Position numbers and translations under genes: made by a program
NCBI GenBank assembly: GCA_029783825.1
Contig: JAREIK010002645.1
Location: forward strand, 682,001 to 746,000
Reading direction: 5' to 3'
Source of the DNA: Sapria himalayana
Taxonomy: Eukaryota > Streptophyta > Magnoliopsida > Malpighiales > Rafflesiaceae
Length of the DNA: 64,000 nucleotides
The notes under the pieces: generated by a model
Told to the model about the DNA's origin: nothing
The model's input: the letters and a program-made list of their open reading frames with translations, nothing else
The model's database searches: none
Part shown: positions 57,001-64,000 of the stretch, piece by piece
Layout of the letters: every line of letters begins with the position of its first letter
How positions within the stretch are numbered: the first letter of the stretch is position 1

Positions 57001-60000
57001 AAGATTAATCATGGTGATAGTATCAAGTGCATGAATAAGCATAGTTTTCACTATGTAAGGGATAATAATTACTATATAAGTATCTAAATGTGCATTTTTT
57101 GAAATAATTTATTAAAAATGATTTATCCTTAATTAATGCCATATTTGTACTCATAATAATTATTTGTCTTAAATGAGTAATAATTATATCCCATTTGAGT
57201 ACTTGAGTATTCAAAGAATACACACTCGATGACATGTCATGTGATACTATTTTATCTCTATCGAGATAAAAATTAATAGAGAGTTAATCAAAAAGTTAGT
57301 AATTAATATTATATATCCCAAAAAATATTTAGAAAGACATAAATGTGGTAAAATACTTTTTACAAAAAAATATTTAATAATTTTTTTTGAGTATTGCATT
57401 TTGTGTAAAAATGTCAACAAATAATATCTAATGAATCATTCTATGCTTTTCAATAAAGATAGAACATTTATGTAAAGTGAATTTTAAAATATTATCATAT
57501 CTTAATATTTTAATATCATATTTAAATTGTATTTGTACTATTTGATAATATTTTAAAAAAATAAATAAAATTTGTATTATTTATTTAAAAATAAATAATC
57601 ATATATATTGACTACTACCTTCATGTGAGATAATCCAACAAGATTATCATACATTTGTATGAATTAAATAGAATTCACTTTGACATCTCTAGTAGTGGTA
57701 TATGTGATACTATGAGGACTTCTTAACATATCCAATCATTAGCTTTTATTTTTAAATATTTATAGTGCTCTTGGTTTAATTTCTAAAAATAATTTTCAAC
57801 AATTTTTTTTTGGTATGTCATATCTTCTAATGGTGTGTGTACTGTATGATGGTTTATTTGTCTCTTCCTTTATCTCTACTAATACTCTTTGATGAGAATA
57901 TTTATTTTTATTACACATATCGACAGTACTCTTTGGAGGATACTCATCATGGGGTTTCAAAATCAGAGAGAGCTATGTGGAGTTTTTGAGAAAAGTCCAT
58001 ATTGTGTAAAAAGTATTTTATTGTATTCTTTTTTTCATTTTGTATTTCTCAACTGAACATCACTATATAGTTGACATAAAAAAATCTCTCATTGTGTGAA
58101 AGCTCATTTTATTAGAAAAGCCCCCCGCCACCCATTTTCTATTTGGGTTGTAAAAAATAATTTGATTATTTTATACAAAACAAGAAAGATAAGAGGTGAG
58201 ATAGAAGTGAAAACAAAGTTTTCTTTTTTCATAGCTCATATTTTATTTGCTCTTGGATTTGTTGAGGGGTCGGGCATCAATTTAGGTAGATACATGGTAG
58301 GAAGTGTGAAACCCCTTTTCCTTTTTTTCCAAAACTAAAATATCCTTAATTCAGCTGAAATATAGTTGCATATCAATAACTTTTAAAATTAAGTGTAAAA
58401 ACATATCTAATTTGGTCAAAAATTGTAACTCTAAGTGAAAATTGAAATTTTGAAATGCATTCTCATCAAATTTAACCTAATTCGGTTAAATTCCCAAATC
58501 TTTGAAAGCTTAATTTAAGAAATTGAATTTTATAAATTTAATTCACCAATTAATTTTTATTTGGTCAAATTAAAAAATTTTTGAAACTCTAATTTGAGAA
58601 ATTGAGTTTCTGAAGTCAATTCTTTAAATTAAACTTAATTCAATCAAAAATCACAATATTTTGAAATTCTAATTTGAGAAATTTAATTTTTGAATTAAAT
58701 TTCCAAAATTAAATATAATTCTATTAAAAATTTTAAATTCTTAAAATTTTAATTTGAATCTAAAATTTAGGTTAGGGTTTCCTTGTTCTTATTAGAAAAC
58801 TTTTATTCCTACATTCACATCTCTTGGAAATCATTATCCTTAACCTTGAAGCTAAATATCCTAGAAATTTTTAAATTAACTCTCATTTTTAAATCATCAA
58901 AGTAGAATAAGAAAATCAAAAAATTAGTTTAGTAGAATCTCACAAATGTGATAATTTGCTAACAGAATGACCATACATATTTGGGCCACAGAAGCTATTT
59001 GTGAATATGATATTAAGTTTTAATTTGTGCATATAAATTTTTTTATTAACTTGAATCTATTAAAAAGAATCCACGGGGCCTAGTATTAACATCATTCTTT
59101 TAGACATATGTAAACAATATAAGATGCCTCTCAACTAGGGTTTCATATTTCCCATTCAAACACATATTGAACTTTTCGATGATAATAAAAATACCGCTAG
59201 AACATATTACCACGAATAATGAAAACACATGACAACAATGAAACAAAAATATAGCACATTATATCCGTACATTACATGCAATAGAGGCACGACAACAATC
59301 CAAAGGAAATTAAACAAAAAATGGAATAGTCTACCCAATAGTTTGCACCCCACGAGCAGTCTACATGGCATTATGAATAGTTTGCACACCAGAAGTAATG
59401 ACAATGCATCAGGCAACACATGCACCATTAATATTTTGAACAACACCACACAATACTATTGTACTTATTATTTGATAGTTTTGTGAAGTTCCATCATCAT
59501 TTTTAAGTAATTGCATTTTTTACAACTTAGAGATCTATCAAGTTTTTCAACATCTATCTTTGTGAAGTAGACAGAGGCATAGTAGAGAGATTTCTTATAT
59601 AATATACATTCGTTACACGAGGTATACTAATTATAGTAGAGGTAGATATAACAAATCTTTATTATAATGCACATATTGTAAGAGGAGAAGCCATGTGAAA
59701 GAGAGCTATTGAGGGTTTTTCCTAAAAGGAAATTGAGAGCACTGTTAAATTATTGTGAAAGATTAACTGACTATTGACTTTATTTATAAGTTCTCATAGA
59801 ATTTTTCATCTTGATTCTTAGTATAGAGGAATATACATAAATTATTTGTTTATAAGATAATAATATATGCTTTTCAATCTTATGGTATTGTAGTTTTTAT
59901 AAGTTGTCTTATCACAGTAGATATATAAACTTATTAACACATAGGCTATAATTACATCGTAATAAGTATTCTTTATTTATTATTTTTTCTTTCTTTACTT

Positions 60001-61333
60001 TTTGAATGTTATTATGATCATTAGTTATTTTGGAAGCAAATACTTATTTATAAACTTCATACACAAGTATAATCTAAAATCACATTTATTGTTATTTGTG
60101 ATTTTTTTTAATGAGATGTTTTGAGAAGTTTGATATTTAATTTTTTAATAAATGGTTCTTTTCCGTGATGATCTGGTAATAAGATATATCACTTTTAATT
60201 CATTCTTTTATGAATAAATAAAATATATTTTAATTGTTTATTATTTTATAAGAATAAATTGTAAGATGATTGTTCTACTAATACACACAAACACACGTAT
60301 TAGTACTCTAGATAAAATTGATGATATATTCATGAATGTGTTAAAGAATTATCAATTGTTTTCATAATCGATGATCTAAAATTGATGTCAACGAAAGAAA
60401 CTTGGCATAAGATGTCCTAAATTTGGGATTAGATGTCAATTAGAGACATGAACTAGAGATATATTGTATAGATTACCTAGACTAGCAGGGGGCATTGCTG
60501 TGACTGGTGGTGACCATGAAAGTTATGGGCATATCTGCTTTTGCTAGCAGCTCTCTCTCAAACTGCATTGTGAGGAAAAATCATTCAGGGCCTGTACATT
60601 ATGCTCTTATTTATAGGGTAGAAATGACCCATGGAGGTACAATGGGACACTGGACCTAATACTCAAAGTGTCATCTGTACATTGTACCATGGAGGTACAA
60701 TGCTCTTATTAAATTTTCTCGAAAGCAAGAAAAAATTACAAAAATTTGTTTTGCATGCTTTAAACTGCTTGTCCTTCAATGCGCTACCCTTTTTTTAAGC
60801 TGCATTTTTGGTTTTGAGATCAGGTTGATCCTATAGAGGGGCGATATCTATTATCAGGTGCATCAGATGCCTCTTCTGCTGTTTATGATGTTCAGCAGGC
60901 CACAGATAATGATGAAGGGGGATGCATGGCTGTGCACAAGTGTTTATTTTCAATTGACAAGCAACATGAATCTGGACATAAGTATGCAATATCTTCAGCT
61001 ATATGGTATCCCATTGACACCGGACTATTCATTACTGGTTCATATGATCACCATATAAAAGTTTGGGATACAAACACTACGCATGTATGCCTCAACAATG
61101 GTGCTACTTCAGTCTTAATATATCACATTGTGATATATTATGTGATGGGAATTATGTTTTTCTAACAAAATAGGTGGTGGTGGATTTTAAAATGCCTGGC
61201 ACTGTTTATGCAACTGCGATGTCTCCGTTGGCAGCATCTCACATGCTAGTAGCTGCTGGAACAGAAGATGCTCAAGTTAGATTGTGTGATATTGCTTCGG
61301 GTTCTCCCGCACACACTCTTTCTGGTCACCGAG
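53948..61333 (+). CDS. CSA: CSA/ERCC8-type WD40 protein, 5' part (three exons, continues past window)
   Basis: Exons 53948-54097, 60824-61084 and 61174-61333 join in frame and give the first 190 residues of a WD40 protein of the Cockayne syndrome A (ERCC8) family. CSA is the substrate receptor of a CUL4-DDB1 ubiquitin ligase in transcription-coupled nucleotide excision repair (nucleus). Family marks: HGGSINSLQ with GRYLLSGASDASSAVYD (first WD unit), KYAISSAIWYPIDTGLFITG plus SYDHHIKVWDTNT (second), and VAAGTEDAQVRLCDIASG with HTLSGHRG (third). All junctions are GT-AG. Introns are 6726 and 89 bp; the third starts at 61334 and does not end before 64000. The protein should be about 400-450 residues, so over half lies outside. 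The start at 53948 (MRKELGFREIG) fits the family; an in-frame ATG at 53903 would add 15 residues. No damage seen. Confidence 0.88.
54098..58409 (+). other. CSA intron 1, left part
   Basis: No gene recognised. The first 300 bp are less AT-rich than the rest. A five-unit ATTAAAA run lies at 56692-56726. Fragments near 55900-56200 read like a worn + strand retroelement but are too decayed to name. Confidence 0.4.
56692..56726. repeat. ATTAAAA heptamer microsatellite
   Basis: Five perfect units of ATTAAAA in CSA intron 1. Not a telomeric repeat. Confidence 0.9.
58410..58770. repeat. About 81-bp AT-rich minisatellite in CSA intron 1
   Basis: The phrase TAATTTGAGAAATTGAGTTT and variants start at about 58510, 58590 and 58669, with a more diverged unit on each side. 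Units also share AAATTCAATTYGGTCAAA-type phrases. About four copies. Confidence 0.65.
58771..60823 (+). other. CSA intron 1, right part
   Basis: AT-rich, no gene. The overlapping frames on both strands at 59207-59486 lack any recognisable domain. Near exon 2 a less AT-rich segment (60480-60720) repeats CATGGAGGTACAATG twice, with TGCTCTTATT nearby, a short local duplication. Confidence 0.4.
60824..61084 (+). CDS. CSA: CSA exon 2
   Basis: Eighty-seven codons, acceptor AGATCAG|GTTGAT, donor ACGCAT|GTATGC, phase 0 both ends. Encodes VDPIEGRYLLSGASDASSAV and, later, SAIWYPIDTGLFITGSYDHH. Frame agreement with exons 1 and 3 supports both splice sites. Confidence 0.9.
61174..61333 (+). CDS. CSA: CSA exon 3
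   Basis: 160 nt, acceptor AAAATAG|GTGGTG, donor CACCGAG|GTATGG, ending phase 1. Encodes VVVDFKMPGTVYATAMSPLA and AAGTEDAQVRLCDIASG, ending in the GHR of the next WD unit. The rest of the gene is beyond the window. Confidence 0.9.
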
Positions 61334-64000
61334 GTATGGAAACAATTTCAAATCAATTAATTAATATATTTTCATCTTCATTTTGTGAATAGCCATGATT
61401 CATTCAATCTACTTCTCTTTGCAACAAATTATTTTATGATTATAATTTGATGAACAAATTTGTATATCATAGATTATTTGACATATTTATTCTAATTTTA
61501 ATTAGAGCTTTAATTATTGATAGTTAATAATTCTAGTGCCACCTATGAATGTGCTTAATCATAATTAGCCGATACCAAGTGTGATAGGTGAAAAAAAAGA
61601 GTCAATTGAGGATAGGTGAGTGTCCCTTTGCCATATCTCTAATTTATATGGGATACTTCTTTTAACTTCTATAATGGGAACATTTTCTCTACTTTAGTTT
61701 TATTTCAATCTTAAGTATTATTACGTTGTATTTTATTCTATTGTTTAATTTATTATATTATTGTCATAAAATTTTTTGTTATAAATTAATATTATGAGTT
61801 TTATTTTTATAATATTGGTATTAGATGCAAGGTTTATAATAATAACTCTTATTTAGCATAAATATAACATAAGAGCCTCGAGGAAAATAGTTTTAAAAGG
61901 AATTATTATAATTTTTTTTACTTATCTGAGAATTTTTTTTGGTATATTAAACATAAATAATAATAATTATTTTTTATGTTATTTATTGGAAAAGTGAAAC
62001 AAATGATTAGAAATTTTGAAGTAAAAAAATTTAATTAGAATAATTTTGGACAATAAAAGATACAGATAAAATTTATTTGTAGGAAAATTGCCTAGTTGGC
62101 GATGCTATTACAATTGAAAAAAGACTAGAAAATTTTGAAGATAAAAAGTTGTATTGAATAGTTGGTGATGTTCTTACTATTTTGTATTTGATAGTGATAT
62201 GTAATATATTGTCAAGTATATTTAAATAATAGTCAACAAAAAATGTTTGAGTTACTTTGACTAGTAGTGTTGAACAAGTTATGTCTTGCCGGCATGATTT
62301 ATTTCAGTGAAGCACTGCCGTGCTAACACAGCTCATTTTGGTGAGTTAGGATCGTGCTATCAAGTTGTGTCGGGCATGAAATGAGAATCACAATGGTGGC
62401 TAACTTGACATGAATGGACTGCAAAGTGCTGTGCCATGCCAGCATGAAGCATGTGATTTTTTTGTTAGTTTTTGGTTTTTAGGGCTGAATTTTTAAATTT
62501 GAATACAATTTTAAATTTTAAATTGTAATCATGACTTGACATTGTATTTGGGTTGACTCAAATTAAAAAATTAAAAAAAATATTTAATTTCAATAATGAA
62601 GCAAAAATATTATACAATGAATGTATAAATTATAATGAAATAAAAAATATCAAAAATAAAAAATGATATAAGTGCAATCCAAAGATCCAATATATCAATA
62701 GTGTATACATTATAGCTAAATAAAAAAAGCAAAAATAAACAAGCACTAGTAGAATATAACTATCACATGAATTAATAATTATTAATCAATATTTATGATA
62801 TGGTATTGTAGATACAAATGCAGATAATCATCATTATGAATGTATCTGAAGATGTTGCTGGTGCTCTCAATATTCTCAATCTTTCTATCCCATTAAATCT
62901 TATTCGCCATCTTCTATTGAATCTTATTTTGAATGCTTAATCTTAAATTTTGTCTTTCATATATGTAAATATCACTATAATATTTGGTTATAATTTTGAT
63001 CTTTTATGTGAAATAATATTAACTATCATAAAAAAAATAGACTCTGATACTGTGCTAGATACCGTAAGAATCAGAAGATCACTTTTTATCTTAGATAACA
63101 TAGGATAAGTGAATTCATATAATTTTTATCATAGTAAAATATTTAAATTTTTATTATCAACACATGATAAGATGTAATAATAATTAGTATATATGTATTA
63201 AGATAGTTTGCTCATATTTAATTTATTATCTTATTATTTGCTCTTGGTTAACAGAATGAAAGAGTTGTTATCTCTGAATATGGTATTAATATTTATATTT
63301 TGAGCCTAGATATAACTATTATCCAAGTGTCATAATATGTAAATAAGTTAATTAATTTTTCATGAATTAACTCTTTATGTTGGTGTACCTCGTTCATGCA
63401 TGTGAATATATATGTCAAATTTTTTTTATCTATTTTATTTTAATTCTAGGATTCATACAGACATTCAAATAATATAGAGTAAGAATAAAAGACTAGTATT
63501 TTAAATATTTAATTTCTATCTTAATAGTCATGACATTAAATGCCTAATATTCTTTATACTTACTAAATATATTTGTAATCTTATATATGCACATAAGTAT
63601 AATATAAGTAATGAAAGTGTACATAAATGAATACATGCTTGTCGTGTCATAGAAAATCATCAGAAATTTCATAAAAGAAATTTTTATATTTCAGTCTGAA
63701 TTATTAATGATAAGTTAGTCACTCTTACTATTGATATAGTCAGATATCAGGTATTGGTTGCTGACATTTGATTTCAAAATTAGGTAGACATAATTTTGAT
63801 GGTATCTCATATTCGTTTGAAATTTTTTTCAGGCTTATTGACAAACAAAGAGTGTTGAACTCGTATTATTTGTTAAGCATCTTAACATATCTTAGTTAAT
63901 TTTTTATTTTTTTAATACGTGAGAACTAATTTTTATTTTTATTTATACCATCAAATTAATTACGTGATACATCCATCTAATATAAAATATTTTACTTAAT
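61334..64000 (+). other. CSA intron 3, incomplete
   Basis: No further CSA exon is visible before the window end. The sequence is AT-rich apart from a hAT-type relic at about 62265-62470. Confidence 0.5.
62265..62470. mobile_element. Truncated hAT-type MITE relic in CSA intron 3
   Basis: Starts TAGTGTTGAACAAGTTATGT, close to the left end of the MITE at 28421 (TAGAGATGTCAAATAGGTTA), and continues with matching CATGCCAGCATG-type phrases. The right end and target duplication are missing, so it is a 5' fragment. Confidence 0.5.

Noticed and set aside
61334..64000. Further CSA exons before the window end
   Set aside because: After the GHR codon I looked for a continuation with an AG acceptor and a WD-type reading frame and found none.

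Overview
The window is AT-rich nuclear DNA from a flowering plant. Three observations support this. Three host genes have plant-type family members. Two of them have GT-AG introns, up to 15 kb long. The rest is a dense layer of plant transposons: Ty3/gypsy, Ty1/copia, PIF/Harbinger, hAT-type MITEs and foldback elements. I cannot name the species from the sequence. Nothing looks prokaryotic, and I saw no CRISPR array, rRNA or tRNA gene.

Host genes. (1) An intact, intronless 26S proteasome lid subunit RPN6 (PSMD11 family) lies on + at 12506-13774, with a TATA box, a site II motif and a telo-box upstream. (2) A five-exon NPGR1-type gene (No Pollen Germination Related 1; TPR, calmodulin-binding family) lies on - from 40830 down to 17922. 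Its junctions join in frame to a predicted 712-residue protein. It carries a 15.0 kb intron 2 and a 5.5 kb intron 4. (3) The 5' part of a CSA/ERCC8-type WD40 gene (transcription-coupled repair) lies on +. Its exons are 53948-54097, 60824-61084 and 61174-61333, and it runs off the right edge.

Layout. 1-2360: two decayed gypsy pol fragments in opposite orientations. 2364-4121: a PIF/Harbinger element with TAA target duplications that kept only its Myb-like ORF1. 4787-5665: about 300-bp AT-rich tandem repeats. 5690-11260: an Athila-like gypsy remnant on -. 12250-13800: RPN6. 14100-17160: the same about 300-bp repeat, first in one orientation, then in the other. 17922-40830: NPGR1, whose introns hold copia remnants, three hAT MITEs, a foldback element, an inverted repeat pair flanking exons 3-4, and a complete 5.8 kb copia element with both LTRs and a TACTG target duplication. 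That copia element has a hAT MITE inserted in its polypurine tract. 40831-53947: low-complexity DNA, a decayed copia, then an Athila-like region containing a near-perfect 2587-bp tandem duplication. 53948-64000: the CSA gene with large introns.

The three host genes have no evident shared pathway (proteolysis, pollen/calmodulin signalling, DNA repair). They look like ordinary neighbours separated by transposon debris. The more unusual signals are structural: the ORF1-only Harbinger, the recent 2.6 kb tandem duplication, the convergent 300-bp arrays, the inverted repeats around NPGR1 exons 3-4, and the nested copia/hAT insertion. I found no convincing new protein-coding system. All similarity statements are by eye from family knowledge; no search was run.
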